From Bacteroidota bacterium (lineage in GTDB: Bacteria; Bacteroidota; Bacteroidia; Bacteroidales; Prolixibacteraceae), in the NCBI GenBank assembly GCA_023251435.1, contig JAHEYU010000003.1, positions 23,079 to 87,078 of the forward strand: 64,000 nucleotides of DNA. Reading direction: 5' to 3'. Made by a program: the position numbers and the translations under genes. Below, piece after piece: positions 1 through 10,355 of the stretch (position 1 is its first letter; every line of letters starts with the position of its first letter). The notes below the pieces were generated by a model. That model was not told where the DNA came from and made no database searches. It worked only from the letters and a program-made list of their open reading frames with translations.

Positions 1-320
1 CAGTTGATGTGCACATTGGTGGGCGACATGAAAATTGAAACCTGGATACATTTGCTTTTCAGATATTCGTTTTCGACAAACTCTTTGATGTCGCAAACTT
101 TTCCATCGGCAGGAGATAAAATCAGGTTTTCGTTCAGAGTAATAGAACGCTGTGGATATCTGAAGAACTGTATAATCATGAGATAAATAACAGCGCCACC
201 ACCCAAAACAGCCATTTTTATTAATGTGTCGGTGATGAAAAACCAGGATAATACGATGAGTACTGCTATTCCAGCAGTTGCATAATTAATGGTTGTGATA
301 CCGGCTTTGTGAACTTTCAT
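1..320 (-). CDS. psd: Phosphatidylserine decarboxylase, N-terminal part (runs off window start)
   Basis: Reverse-strand reading from the ATG at 318-320 gives MKVHKAGITTINYATAGIAV...RYPQRSITLNENLILSPADGKVCDIKEFVENEYLKSKCIQVSIFMSPTNVHIN; SPADGKV and MSPTNVHIN are Psd motifs. Open at the left edge. Confidence 0.9.
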   Translation of the reverse strand, partial: MKVHKAGITTINYATAGIAVLIVLSWFFITDTLIKMAVLGGGAVIYLMIIQFFRYPQRSITLNENLILSPADGKVCDIKEFVENEYLKSKCIQVSIFMSPTNVHIN

Positions 321-364
321 TATTGATTTTTAATATTCCGGCTCAAAAATAGCAAATTATTGAG

Positions 365-1189
365 CTATTCAATAATTATTTTCAGATATAAGACGATTAC
401 AGGAACCGCAAACAGGAGCGAATCGAACCGGTCGAGAACTCCTCCGTGGCCCGGTAAAATCTGGCCACTGTCTTTAATGCCAAAGTGTCGTTTAAACATC
501 GATTCGGTTAAATCGCCATAAGTAGAGCTTACAACCGTTAAAATACTGATAGCCATCCAGTGGATGATTTGTATTTCAGGAATATAGATGGAAATAATAT
601 ATGCAGCGAGCAACGCTGTTAAAGTTCCGCCAATGGCGCCTTCCCACGATTTTTTAGGCGAAATCCGTTCGAAAAGTCTGTGTTTTCCCATCGAAACACC
701 AAAGAGATATGCTCCTGAATCGTAAGTCCAGATAATGGCAAACAAGGCAATTAATAATTTGGGAGAAAAATCGTTTGATGGAATTATTTCTGTGAAAACC
801 AGAAAGTTAATAAGCGATATTGGTATTGCAAGATAAATAATGCTGAAAATAGTGACTGCAATATTCTCAATTGGTTTTTGTTTTTTACGGTAAAGTTCTG
901 CTGACATTGTTACCAGTAAAAGTGGAAAGAGGAGTAGAAAATACGTCACCTCCAATAATCCTTTGGCAACAAAAAATGAAATTCCGAACAACAAAAATGA
1001 AATCAGGTAACTCAACCAGATATTTGGTTTAATATCTGATTGTTTAAAAAGTTTCGAAAATTCAAAGAGTCCACCACCCAGTATTAGCAAAAATAATACA
1101 CCATAACTATACTGACCGGCGTAAATAGCGGCCAGTATAACCAAAACCAAAACGATTCCTGTGGCAGTTCGGGTAATTAACTTCTTCAA
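365..1189 (-). CDS. cdsA: Phosphatidate cytidylyltransferase
   Basis: Multi-TM protein with the C-terminal CdsA signature (KRHFGIKDSGQILPGHGGVLDRFDSL). Confidence 0.95.
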   Translation of the reverse strand: MKKLITRTATGIVLVLVILAAIYAGQYSYGVLFLLILGGGLFEFSKLFKQSDIKPNIWLSYLISFLLFGISFFVAKGLLEVTYFLLLFPLLLVTMSAELYRKKQKPIENIAVTIFSIIYLAIPISLINFLVFTEIIPSNDFSPKLLIALFAIIWTYDSGAYLFGVSMGKHRLFERISPKKSWEGAIGGTLTALLAAYIISIYIPEIQIIHWMAISILTVVSSTYGDLTESMFKRHFGIKDSGQILPGHGGVLDRFDSLLFAVPVIVLYLKIIIE

Positions 1190-1392
1190 TTGATTAAATC
1201 TTTTAAAAGTTCGGTTGCACTTTTCTCAAAATCTTTATGTACCCAAACTTCTATATCTCCAATCGATGGAATGGTGGATATGTTTTCGTTCATAATAACA
1301 CATTTAATCTCTTCATTTTCAAGCATCTCTTTTGCAATTTCAGCCTGAAAACCTTCGCCTGTGCGCAATACGCATACCCAATCTTTTTCCAT
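1186..1392 (-). CDS. DUF2007-like small protein
   Basis: 68 aa, VLRTGEGFQAEIAKEMLENEEIKCVIMNE pattern; overlaps the cdsA start by 4 nt. Confidence 0.7.
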   Translation of the reverse strand: MEKDWVCVLRTGEGFQAEIAKEMLENEEIKCVIMNENISTIPSIGDIEVWVHKDFEKSATELLKDLIN

Positions 1393-1412
1393 AGTAATTT
1401 AGTTTAAAAGGG

Positions 1413-2039
1413 TTAAACTGTAATAATTACAACCAACGTTTTGGGTCCGTGCATACCCATTACCAACGTTTTCTCGATGTCAGCAGTCCGGCTGGGACCG
1501 GTAATATTGCTTATTAACGAAGGTAATTTATTTTTATATTTTTCCTGCAATTTTTCAATCGCGTTGTCTAAATAATCGACTATTTGCGACTCGCTGGCTA
1601 CAACAATATGCGTTTCAGGAAAAACATTGAGACGACGTCCGGAGATTTGTGCAGAGCTAATGAGGACAGAACCCAAATGAGCAACCAGAAATTCACAACC
1701 GGTAATTCCGGTATTCAGGTTCAGAAATTCACTTTCTTCTGATTCTGTCTTCACTTTTCCTTCCAGAATTTCTAAAAGGGACGAATCGGTGCAGAACAGT
1801 TTATCCTGATTTTTTTCTTCACAAATGAGTTTTACCTGAGCGGCAATTTCTGATTGTGAATTGCACAAAATTACCCTGCCTCCAATAAGTTCAAGGTTTG
1901 TTTTGAATTCCTGAACGAGAGATGGGTTAAGCGGAAGGTAAACAGAAGAGGTGAAATCGGGGATATTAACCTCGATTTCACCTCTGTTTTGCTGTGCGGC
2001 CTTTAGTTTGGCCAAAATATTATTTTTTGCTGATTTCAT
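1413..2039 (-). CDS. LUD-domain (LutC/YkgG-like) protein
   Basis: 208 aa; C-terminal TGPSRTADIEKTLVMGMHGPKTLVVIIT is typical of the LUD domain. Confidence 0.85.
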   Translation of the reverse strand: MKSAKNNILAKLKAAQQNRGEIEVNIPDFTSSVYLPLNPSLVQEFKTNLELIGGRVILCNSQSEIAAQVKLICEEKNQDKLFCTDSSLLEILEGKVKTESEESEFLNLNTGITGCEFLVAHLGSVLISSAQISGRRLNVFPETHIVVASESQIVDYLDNAIEKLQEKYKNKLPSLISNITGPSRTADIEKTLVMGMHGPKTLVVIITV

Positions 2040-4066
2040 TAAAATGATACGTGTTCAGCTGGTTTTTCTGTATTGTCAGGTTCCCCCGGAGCCAATTCCT
2101 TTTTTGTTTCGCTTACCAGCATTGGCCTTGCCCATAGACGTTTACCGAATATATGCTCGAGATCTTCACTGAAAATAACCTCTTTTTCCAACAACATTTC
2201 TGCAAGTTTCTGATGGCCGTCTTTATTGTTTTTAAGTACGTCTATTGCTCTTACGTATTGTGTTTCAATCAGTTGTTTCGATTCTGCATCAATCAGTTCA
2301 GCGGTTTTTTCACTATATGGTTTGCTGAAGGCATATTCACTTTGGCCCGATGAATCGTAGTAGCTAACGTTTCCAACCTTTTCGCTCATACCAAAAATAC
2401 TGACCATTGCATAAGCCTGTTTGGTTACTTTTTCGAGGTCGTTTTGTGCGCCCGACGAGATGCTGTTAAACGAAATCTGTTCAGCAGCCCTTCCTCCAAG
2501 TGCAGAGCACATTTCGTCGAGTAGCTGATCTTTGGTTGTGATAGAGCGTTCTTCAGGAAGATACCATGCAGCACCCAAAGCTTTTCCGCGAGGTACAATG
2601 GTTACTTTTACCAGCGGATGAGCATGTTCGAGCAGCCAGCTAATGGTAGCATGACCAGCTTCGTGGTAGGCAATTCTCCGTTTTTCATCAATCGAGATGA
2701 TTTTATTTTTCTTTTCCAATCCGCCTACGATCCGATCAACTGCATCCAGAAAGTCTTGTTTGTCAACAATATCTTTGTTTTTGCGGGCAGCAATCAATGC
2801 CGATTCGTTACAAACGTTGGCTATATCGGCACCCGAAAATCCAGGGGTTTGTTTCGCAAGAAATGAAGATTGAACTTCAGACGAAAGTTTAATGGGTTTC
2901 AGATGTACATTAAAAATTTCTTCACGTTCATTCAGGTCGGGTAATTCAACATGAATCTGTCGGTCGAAACGTCCGGCGCGCATTAAAGCCCTGTCGAGAA
3001 TATCTGCGCGGTTGGTAGCTGCAAGTATTATTACTCCTGAATTGGTGTCAAAACCATCCATTTCGGTGAGCAACTGGTTGAGTGTGTTTTCTCGTTCATC
3101 ATTCGATCCCATATTAGGATTTTTCCCGCGGGCACGTCCAATGGCGTCTATTTCGTCGATAAAAACAATACAAGGCGATTTCTCCTTGGCTTGTTTAAAC
3201 AAATCGCGTACGCGTGAAGCACCCACTCCAACAAACATTTCAACAAAATCGGAACCCGACATGGAGAAAAACGGAACATTTGCTTCGCCTGCAACAGCTT
3301 TTGCAAGTAAAGTTTTTCCTGTTCCGGGAGGGCCAACCAAAAGCGCGCCTTTCGGAATTTTACCACCCAGTTTGGTGAATTTTTCAGGACTTTTCAGGAA
3401 ATCGACAATTTCTTCTACTTCCTGTTTAGCTTCGGCTAAACCGGCAACATCTTTGAAATTGGTTGAAACTCTGGAATCTTTATCGAATACTTTTGCCTGC
3501 GATTTGCCTACATTAAAAATATTTCCGGCACCGCCGCCGCCTGCACCTTTGCTCATTCGTTTAAAAATGAACCACCAAATAAGGATGATGATTGCAAACG
3601 GTAAAATCCAGTTGAGTAATTCACCAAGGTAGTTGTGAACTGTCTTATATTCAACGCTGATCTTGTTTTCTTCAGTTGCTTCGTTCTGAACTTCCTGTAA
3701 GTTTTTTTCAAAAGAATCGACCGATCCTATTGTAAAGAAAAAATGGGGACCAATCTCTGCAGGTGCAGTAAAACCATTGTTTAACTTGTCTTTATATTTG
3801 TCATAGCTTTCCTTTTTCAGGAAGATTTGCGCTTCTTTCTCATTTACGACAATGATTTTTTGTATGTCGTTATTTGGGATCATGGCGGTTTTTACTTCTT
3901 TCCAGTTGGTCTCTACCGGCCCTGCCCCCAAAGTGAACCATTGAATAGCTAAAAAGGAAATAATAATTACCCCATAAATCCAATATGGATTAATTCTCGG
4001 GGTTTTGTTTATTTGCCTCATATTACCCGGATTGGGTTTTGCATTGTTGTTTTTTTTCTCTGCCAT
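2039..4066 (-). CDS. ftsH: ATP-dependent zinc metalloprotease FtsH
   Basis: Walker A GPPGTGKT, Walker [16 protein letters not shown] zinc motif, two N-terminal TM segments. Confidence 0.97.
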   Translation of the reverse strand: MAEKKNNNAKPNPGNMRQINKTPRINPYWIYGVIIISFLAIQWFTLGAGPVETNWKEVKTAMIPNNDIQKIIVVNEKEAQIFLKKESYDKYKDKLNNGFTAPAEIGPHFFFTIGSVDSFEKNLQEVQNEATEENKISVEYKTVHNYLGELLNWILPFAIIILIWWFIFKRMSKGAGGGGAGNIFNVGKSQAKVFDKDSRVSTNFKDVAGLAEAKQEVEEIVDFLKSPEKFTKLGGKIPKGALLVGPPGTGKTLLAKAVAGEANVPFFSMSGSDFVEMFVGVGASRVRDLFKQAKEKSPCIVFIDEIDAIGRARGKNPNMGSNDERENTLNQLLTEMDGFDTNSGVIILAATNRADILDRALMRAGRFDRQIHVELPDLNEREEIFNVHLKPIKLSSEVQSSFLAKQTPGFSGADIANVCNESALIAARKNKDIVDKQDFLDAVDRIVGGLEKKNKIISIDEKRRIAYHEAGHATISWLLEHAHPLVKVTIVPRGKALGAAWYLPEERSITTKDQLLDEMCSALGGRAAEQISFNSISSGAQNDLEKVTKQAYAMVSIFGMSEKVGNVSYYDSSGQSEYAFSKPYSEKTAELIDAESKQLIETQYVRAIDVLKNNKDGHQKLAEMLLEKEVIFSEDLEHIFGKRLWARPMLVSETKKELAPGEPDNTEKPAEHVSF

Positions 4067-4074
4067 TTTATTTA

Positions 4075-4452
4075 TTAGTTATCTTCTTTTATATTTTCGA
4101 TATGTGCATCGGCCCAAAGATTTTCGAGATCGTAGAAATTTCTGGTATCTTTCTGAAATATGTGAACCATTACATCAGCATAATCAAGTAAAATCCATAG
4201 TGAATTACGGTATCCGTCTTTGTGCCAGGCTTTTTCACTAATTATTTCTTCAACAGTGTCTTCAACCGAATGGGCAATCGCATCAACCTGTGTACTAGAG
4301 TTTCCATGACAAATAATAAAATATTTACATTCGGTATGGTTTATTTTTGTCAAATCAATCTTTATCAGTTCTAATCCTTTTTTTCTTTGAATTCCTTCAA
4401 CAATGGCATCAATCAATTGTTCAGTTTCTGCTTCTGCAATGCTTTTGTTCAT
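4075..4452 (-). CDS. rsfS: Ribosome silencing factor
   Basis: 125 aa; YFIICHGNSSTQVDAIAHSVED...WILLDYADVMVHIFQKDTRNFYDLENLWADA is the RsfS/DUF143 signature. Confidence 0.93.
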   Translation of the reverse strand: MNKSIAEAETEQLIDAIVEGIQRKKGLELIKIDLTKINHTECKYFIICHGNSSTQVDAIAHSVEDTVEEIISEKAWHKDGYRNSLWILLDYADVMVHIFQKDTRNFYDLENLWADAHIENIKEDN

Positions 4453-4564
4453 ACATTTTTATTAATGACACAAAGATAAATTTTTTACTTTATAATAAGT
4501 GTTAAACTTGTACGACTAATTGCCTTCATCAAAAGAAATGCAATAGGTCTAATAAACAAATCAA

Positions 4565-5305
4565 ATGATTGGAATACAAATAATCCGCTTACAAGCTGTC
4601 AATTCTACCAACAACTATGCCAATGGCCAATTGATGGAAAATGAGTTACCTGATGGTACTGTCTTTTTGGCATACGAGCAAATATCAGGTCGTGGCCAAA
4701 TGAACAACTTCTGGGAAAGTGAACCGGGAAAGAACCTTACCTTTTCGATTGTTGTTTATCCCGATTTTCTGGATATACGCCGCCAGTTTATGCTTTCGAA
4801 AGTGGTTACACTCGGAATTTATCATGCTCTGAATAAATATGTTGCCAATCTCCGGATAAAATGGCCCAACGATATTTATGCCGGCGACAAAAAATTGGGT
4901 GGAATTCTGATTGAAAATTCTATCATGAACAGCTCGATAAAAAGTTCTGTAATTGGGATAGGAATCAATGTAAATCAAACCGATTTCAGGAGCAATGCTC
5001 CCAATCCGGTTTCGTTGAAAACACTGACAAATCAGCAATTCGACAGTGACCAGATTTTAAATGAAATCTTATCAGGTATAGACTTATACTATTACTTGCT
5101 TCGTGGTGGCGAAGAAGAACGCATCGACCGGGAATTCATTTCTGTTTTATACCGGGTGGATGAAAAACATTGGTTTCGCGCGGAGGAAGAGGTGTTTGAA
5201 GGTGAAATATTTGGGGTGAACGAGATTGGGCAATTGCTGATTAGAAAGAACGATGGAGAAATTGTTGATTTTCATTTTAAAGAAGTTGAGTTTCTGCACA
5301 TGTAA
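4565..5305 (+). CDS. birA: Biotin--[acetyl-CoA-carboxylase] ligase
   Basis: EQISGRGQMNNFWESEPGKNLTFSIV and KWPNDIYAGDKKLGGILIEN motifs of biotin ligase. Confidence 0.93.
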   Translation: MIGIQIIRLQAVNSTNNYANGQLMENELPDGTVFLAYEQISGRGQMNNFWESEPGKNLTFSIVVYPDFLDIRRQFMLSKVVTLGIYHALNKYVANLRIKWPNDIYAGDKKLGGILIENSIMNSSIKSSVIGIGINVNQTDFRSNAPNPVSLKTLTNQQFDSDQILNEILSGIDLYYYLLRGGEEERIDREFISVLYRVDEKHWFRAEEEVFEGEIFGVNEIGQLLIRKNDGEIVDFHFKEVEFLHM

Positions 5306-5307
5306 TA

Positions 5308-5712
5308 CGAATCCGTACCAAACAATTGGGCTTAACTGAAGATGAACTGGCTTTCTACGATTTGTTATCATCGAATGAGAGACTTATAAATGAAAAGGGA
5401 CCTATACAGGATTTGGTGCATCAAGTGGTTGCTTCAGTAAAAAAGAACCTACAACTTGACTGGGCAAAGAAAGAAGATGCGCTTGCTACCATTCGTTTAG
5501 CAGTTAAAAAAGAATTGAGTGGTAAAGTGCCTTTCTCCCAATTAAATAATCTATTAAAAGAAGTGTTAGAACAAGCTGAAGGACAGGTTCTGCATTTTCA
5601 CATTAACGTGACTCAAAAGGTAAATACTGAAGAATGTACAGATATTATTAAGAAACCAAAGCAAAACCAACCATATACAGCCTGGGAAGTTAATAGTCCG
5701 GGGAGTTGCTAA
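5308..5712 (+). pseudogene. Remnant of type I restriction endonuclease HsdR C-terminal (DUF3387-like) region
   Basis: RIRTKQLGLTEDELAFYDLL...VKKNLQLDWAKKEDALATIRLAVKKELS resembles the HsdR C-terminal tail. Only about 130 aa are present and no upstream helicase is found; it begins directly at the birA stop. Confidence 0.6.
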
Positions 5713-5723
5713 ATTTTTAAGAT

Positions 5724-6155
5724 ATGGAACCAATTAACGTCAACTTTCAGATTAAGGGTATTGAATTGTAGGAGTTCAATTTGAAACACCCACAAATTCC
5801 ATTAGAACTGGAAAGAACTTATAATTTTAACATCAATATTGAGCAACGTATCAACAATGAAGAAAAATTGGTCATTGTTGTTACTTCGGTTGATTTAATT
5901 CATGAAGGAGACCAGCAATGTCATGCCTCAATCAAGACCAGTTGTATTTTCTTAATTGAGAATTTTCAGGACTTTGTTGTTGCCGATACATATCAGGTTA
6001 ATTTACCCGATCAATTTGTTGTTACATTAAATTCCATATCCCTTTCAACAACCAGGGAAATCATGTTCTCTGGTTTCAAAGGAACATTTATGCATAATTT
6101 ATATATGCCAATCGTTAATCCATCAACTCTTGTAATTAAAAAGCAAAATGAATAA
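5724..6155 (+). pseudogene. SecB-like protein, interrupted by an in-frame TAG
   Basis: ATG at 5724 reads MEPINVNFQIKGIEL-TAG(5769-5771)-EFNLKHPQIPLELERTYNFNINIEQRIN... in the same frame as ORF 5781-6155. C-terminal TTREIMFSGFKGTFMHNLYMPIVNPS resembles SecB-fold proteins. Confidence 0.55.
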
Positions 6156-6546
6156 TAGTTAATAAGAACACATTTTCTCTATATTAAAAAGAAAGAACTC
6201 CTGATAATCATCTCGTTTTAGGGGTTTTTCCATTTTAAAGCATTGCCTTTCAGATCATAGAAGGTACTACTCTCACTCAATTATTCACCAAAGTTATCTC
6301 CACATCCCGTAAAAGTCAGGGAGCTTTTTCCGCTTCCTGAATGGAAATGATAAGCTTGCTTCGCATTCGGTCACTTTTTTGCCCCATGCCCCGTACCTCA
6401 AGCAAAAAACTGACATTCGCCCTGTGACAAGAATCCGGTCTGCACAATGTGCAATTGGCTCAAAATTAATTGGAGCGCCAGCCATAAAAAAACCTCAGGG
6501 CAGAGGTGACTTAAAATGCAAAATAATTTTATTTACTCCGGTGCCA

Positions 6547-6989
6547 ATGTACAATTCAACTTTGGCAGAAATCGAAATCAGTTACAAACCCAAATACAAA
6601 GCATCAGAACTGCCCAAGGTGGTTCCTTCGGGTGACGCTTACGAATGCCAAAGTTTGTTTTTCCCCGCCTGAATTACCGTGAATACTTCAACATACTTTG
6701 CCTGAAGCGGAACAACAAAGTGCTGGGCTACTGCCAGATTTCAGCAGGAGGATTGAACGGAACTGTTGTAGATGTCCGGATTATTATGCAGACAGCCTTG
6801 AAATCAAATGCTTGCAGTGTAATTCTAAGTCACTGCCACTCCTCAGTGCACCTTTTACCCAGCGATGCAGATAAAGAGTTGACCAAAAAGATCAAAGAAG
6901 CAGGAAAGTTACTCGACATTGCGGTGCTGGATCATCTGATTCTGACTTCTGAAAAATATTTTTCATTTGCCGATGAAGGATTGATGTAG
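6547..6989 (+). pseudogene. RadC-like JAB/MPN-domain protein, frameshifted
   Basis: MYNSTLAEIEISYKPKYKASELPKVVPSGDAYEC (frame of 6379 ORF) continues in another frame as NYREYFNILCLKRNNKVLGYCQISAGGLNGTVVDVRIIMQTALKSNACSVILSHCHSSVHLLPSDAD. Break lies near the T/C homopolymer at about 6655-6672. Confidence 0.7.
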
Positions 6990-7094
6990 AAAAAGGCTTC
7001 GGCCTTTTTTTATTCGCTTCCAAGCTATGTGACACTAAACAAAAGAACCTTTTTTTGAAACATACGTTATTCAACTATTCATAAATCATTTGCT

Positions 7095-7850
7095 ATGTGT
7101 TACAACGTCAAAGCATTACTCGAATCGCAGTTGAAACGTGCCCGTAAACAAGGCCACTATCAGGATGCACAGGATATACAGCTCAAATTGTTTGATATGG
7201 GTGTGACAAATCTTTATCAGTCATCCGGGTTCACGCACCCTAAAATGCTGATATATATAGATCAGGACTCTGAACCACTTGTTGGAATATGGGGATTGAT
7301 TCCACACTGGGTAAAAGACAATGCACAAAAGGTAAAACTTTGGAATACTACATTAAACGCCCGTGGAGAATCCATTTTCGAAAAACCTTCGTTCCGTGAT
7401 GCTGCAAAATCAAAACGATGTTTGATCTATTTGGATGGTTTTTACGAACATCATCATTTAGGCGGAAAGACTTACCCGTTCTTCATCCGGAAGCAAGATT
7501 CAGAGCCTTTTGCAGTGGCAGGCTTGTGGTCGGAGTGGATGGATCGTGAAAATAAATCCAAGCTGATTACTTTCAGTATTGTGACCACAATCGGCAATCC
7601 GATGATGGCCAAAATACACAACAATCCCAAACTGGAAGGTCCAAGAATGCCGGTAATCCTTCCTGAAGAATTGGCAGATCATTGGATAGATCCGGGTAAA
7701 AGCCAGAAAGAGCTGAATGAATTATTGCTTCCTTTTCCGGAGGAGTTACTAACCGCCCATACCGTTTATCACATTGCCGGAAAAGATTCAAAAGGCAATG
7801 TTCCGGCAGCTGAAGAAGAATTTATTTATCCGGAGTTTAAACTTAATTAA
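7095..7850 (+). CDS. yedK: SOS response-associated peptidase (SRAP/YedK-HMCES family)
   Basis: Starts MCYN (catalytic Cys2), NARGESIFEKPSFRDAAKSKRCLIYLDGFYEHHH, TTIGNPMMAKIHN..RMPVIL. Confidence 0.93.
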   Translation: MCYNVKALLESQLKRARKQGHYQDAQDIQLKLFDMGVTNLYQSSGFTHPKMLIYIDQDSEPLVGIWGLIPHWVKDNAQKVKLWNTTLNARGESIFEKPSFRDAAKSKRCLIYLDGFYEHHHLGGKTYPFFIRKQDSEPFAVAGLWSEWMDRENKSKLITFSIVTTIGNPMMAKIHNNPKLEGPRMPVILPEELADHWIDPGKSQKELNELLLPFPEELLTAHTVYHIAGKDSKGNVPAAEEEFIYPEFKLN

Positions 7851-7941
7851 GTTTTCTATTGACTTTCAGGATTTATTATCGTAACTTGTGCTTGGGTTAA
7901 ATGTCAAAGTGAAAATTTTAGTGGTTTTTTGGTGGATTTTT

Positions 7942-7967
7942 AAAACCCTTGCATTTGCAGGGGTTTT
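7942..7967. terminator. Bidirectional hairpin between convergent genes
   Basis: AAAACCCTTGC-ATTT-GCAGGGGTTTT, 11-bp stem with one wobble. Confidence 0.7.
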
Positions 7968-7970
7968 ACT

Positions 7971-8708
7971 TTAAAACCACCCTGAAATTGAAATTCTCCC
8001 TTCCAGATTTTTCTCCAACGGATCGTCCAATCCTTTGAAAAAATCAATCCCGGTCTGCTGCTCAATAAAATCTACCGTTACCACAAATTCATCGAGGTTC
8101 TTTGACGATGACGCATGTGGCAAAATTAGTCCGATCATCTTGTCTTTTCCATCGAATACTATTTTGTAATAATAGCCGGGTATGGTAACTACGTTTGCAC
8201 CGATAGTACCAATGTTGTCTTTGAATATTGGGCCGGTTACCACATATAATTTTTCGTATTCCAACCCCCATTTCCTGACCTGACTTTCTGCAACACTCCA
8301 TATTCCACGGTTAAAACCAGCAGTTTGTGGTGACATGTTCGACAGAAAAAAAGATTCTGACATTGCTGTTTTATTCTGGGTCATATCGGCTGCAGGGCAT
8401 AGATGGCCACGGTCGTAACCAGATCCTTTGTAATCGTTTAAGGAGGCCGATCCTGTAGAAACAGCCGGATCGGCGCGAAAATCATCAGTCCTGCTTTGAG
8501 TACCATTGATATTCTCCAAATTCAACTGGTAAAATACCCAGCTGGGCTGTTCGTTTTCTTCGGAATAAGCCAATGAGTAATATGCCTGGCGAACAATCTG
8601 ACCGGTAGAAACTGGTTCGAAGTTTATTTCTAATGTTGGTTCAATCGGATTGTCCTTCCCGCACGACATTGTCACTATCACCAGGACAATCAATAAAATC
8701 TTCTTCAT
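7971..8708 (-). CDS. Secreted/lipoprotein DNA/RNA non-specific endonuclease (NucA/EndoG-like)
   Basis: Lipobox-like MSCGKDN; catalytic GYDRGHLCPAADM and FFLSNMSPQTAGFNRGIW. Confidence 0.92.
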   Translation of the reverse strand: MKKILLIVLVIVTMSCGKDNPIEPTLEINFEPVSTGQIVRQAYYSLAYSEENEQPSWVFYQLNLENINGTQSRTDDFRADPAVSTGSASLNDYKGSGYDRGHLCPAADMTQNKTAMSESFFLSNMSPQTAGFNRGIWSVAESQVRKWGLEYEKLYVVTGPIFKDNIGTIGANVVTIPGYYYKIVFDGKDKMIGLILPHASSSKNLDEFVVTVDFIEQQTGIDFFKGLDDPLEKNLEGRISISGWF

Positions 8709-9104
8709 GAAAAATCTTTAGGCCACAAAGATATTCACCCAAACCAAATTCTGAAGTACAAAAATTAAGTATTCAGCATATTTCTGATTGCTCAAATTCC
8801 AGAAACACCATATTCCATGGTGATTTTTACTTCGGTGCATACCAAAGGCGTTAACGGTTATATTGAAATGGCCCGACATCAGTATAGATTTCTTGAGGTT
8901 GAATCGGCCCGAAGCGAAATAGGGAATACAGTATTTTATTGGCGTTACCATGAATCCATCAGAAAATGGAAAAATAAATGGAGCATTCAATTGCCCGGGA
9001 CCGAGGCCAAAAAGTGTGGTACCATTCCTTCAAAGTACGCATCGTCAAAGTTGAGTGGGATTATGAATTTGAGCGGGAATAGAAAAATGAACAGGAATAA
9101 AAAA

Positions 9105-9809
9105 TTAGAAAGTATAATAATTAACTTTATTAATTGCAGTATTCATTTTAACATTCTTTAAATCAATGATGTAGGTTTCAGTATTCTTTAGTGAGATGGT
9201 CTTCATTATAGTTTTTCCACCTTTGGCATCTTCGGTTGTCATTTCCATTACAAACCCACCCACTGAAAGTGTATTGTGCAGCGCGGCCATTTTTGCAGCG
9301 CGAAAAATTCCATGATCATTCGTTGTAGTTATCTGGTCGGTTATCCAAACTTCACCAAAAATCTTTTTGTAGGTATAGGTATATTTTTTGCACGCATAAC
9401 CCAAAATATCTTTCGTTTCCGACGTTGGCAAAATTTCCAGTTTTTTCAAGTTCTCCTCTTCCGGAAATTTATAAGCACCGGCATTGTAATATGGAACGAC
9501 ACCACCGCCCGAACCAAAAATCTGGATGGCGACTTCATTTTTTTTGTCGAGAATGGTTTCCATACCGCTTCCTTTAGTTTCTGTAACCAATTTTATCACA
9601 AAGTTGTTGCCGTCTGATTGATAATGAGTTTTGAAATGAATGGTGCGCATTAACTCGTTATTCTTAGCATAAGCCTCTACCCGAAATACATTGCATTGAT
9701 CAAAACCATAGCTTTCGTCCCAATTAACTCCGGGGGCTTTCAACTGTAATTGTCCATGTGATGTAAGAACTGCCAAAAAGGCTACAAACAGGATCATCGA
9801 TTTTTTCAT
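9105..9809 (-). CDS. Conserved secreted hypothetical protein (DUF4412-like)
   Basis: 234 aa with signal peptide; ILGYACKKYTYTY...GEVWIT pattern. Confidence 0.55.
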   Translation of the reverse strand: MKKSMILFVAFLAVLTSHGQLQLKAPGVNWDESYGFDQCNVFRVEAYAKNNELMRTIHFKTHYQSDGNNFVIKLVTETKGSGMETILDKKNEVAIQIFGSGGGVVPYYNAGAYKFPEEENLKKLEILPTSETKDILGYACKKYTYTYKKIFGEVWITDQITTTNDHGIFRAAKMAALHNTLSVGGFVMEMTTEDAKGGKTIMKTISLKNTETYIIDLKNVKMNTAINKVNYYTF

Positions 9810-9909
9810 GTTTACTTAATAATTAGGTTTGTAGTTAAATATCGGACAATTAGTTGTTAAAAGTACAAAATTGTTTGGCTGGTTGATGAAAACTAATATG
9901 CAATAAACT

Positions 9910-10241
9910 TTAAGCTTGAATTTCATCAGGTATTCCAGCAATGTCAGCTCTGTGATTATATGGGAGACAAGCTCCGGCCAGCAGTTTATGCAGGTTCTCC
10001 GGATGGATTTGGCACCGGAAAGGAAACGGCTGCCAGAAAAGGTATTTCGATGGAATTCACCTACAAGACTGCAAACTTATACATCTATCCCGGAAGCATT
10101 CCTCTCACTGAATGCAAAGAACTTTTTGAGAAGGGTTTTCCATATCTTGAATTGACGGAGTTGGGGAAAAAGGAGTTTTATGGCATTATTACTGAAACTC
10201 CTTTGTCAAAGCAAGAAACATCAAAAAGGAAGAAGCGCTGA
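9910..10241 (+). pseudogene. N-terminally truncated protein fragment of unknown family
   Basis: Frame of ORF 9960-10241 extends upstream without stop (LEFHQVFQQCQLCDYMGDKLRPAVYAGSPDGFGTGKETAARKGISMEFTYKTANLYIYPGSIPLTECKELF); no convincing start. Confidence 0.35.
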
Positions 10242-10355
10242 GCAATCAGCGCTTTTCTCACTTAAAATTGGCTTAGCCTTAAAATTTTATTTGCTAGAAT
10301 GAGTAGTATAATACAAATAAAGTACGTAATATTGTACGATATAATGTATAAAACC

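Noticed and set aside
4-186. 60-aa + ORF at window start
   Set aside because: Antisense to psd.
3012-3632. 206-aa + strand ORF
   Set aside because: Antisense to the conserved AAA domain of ftsH; codon-bias shadow with no family signal.
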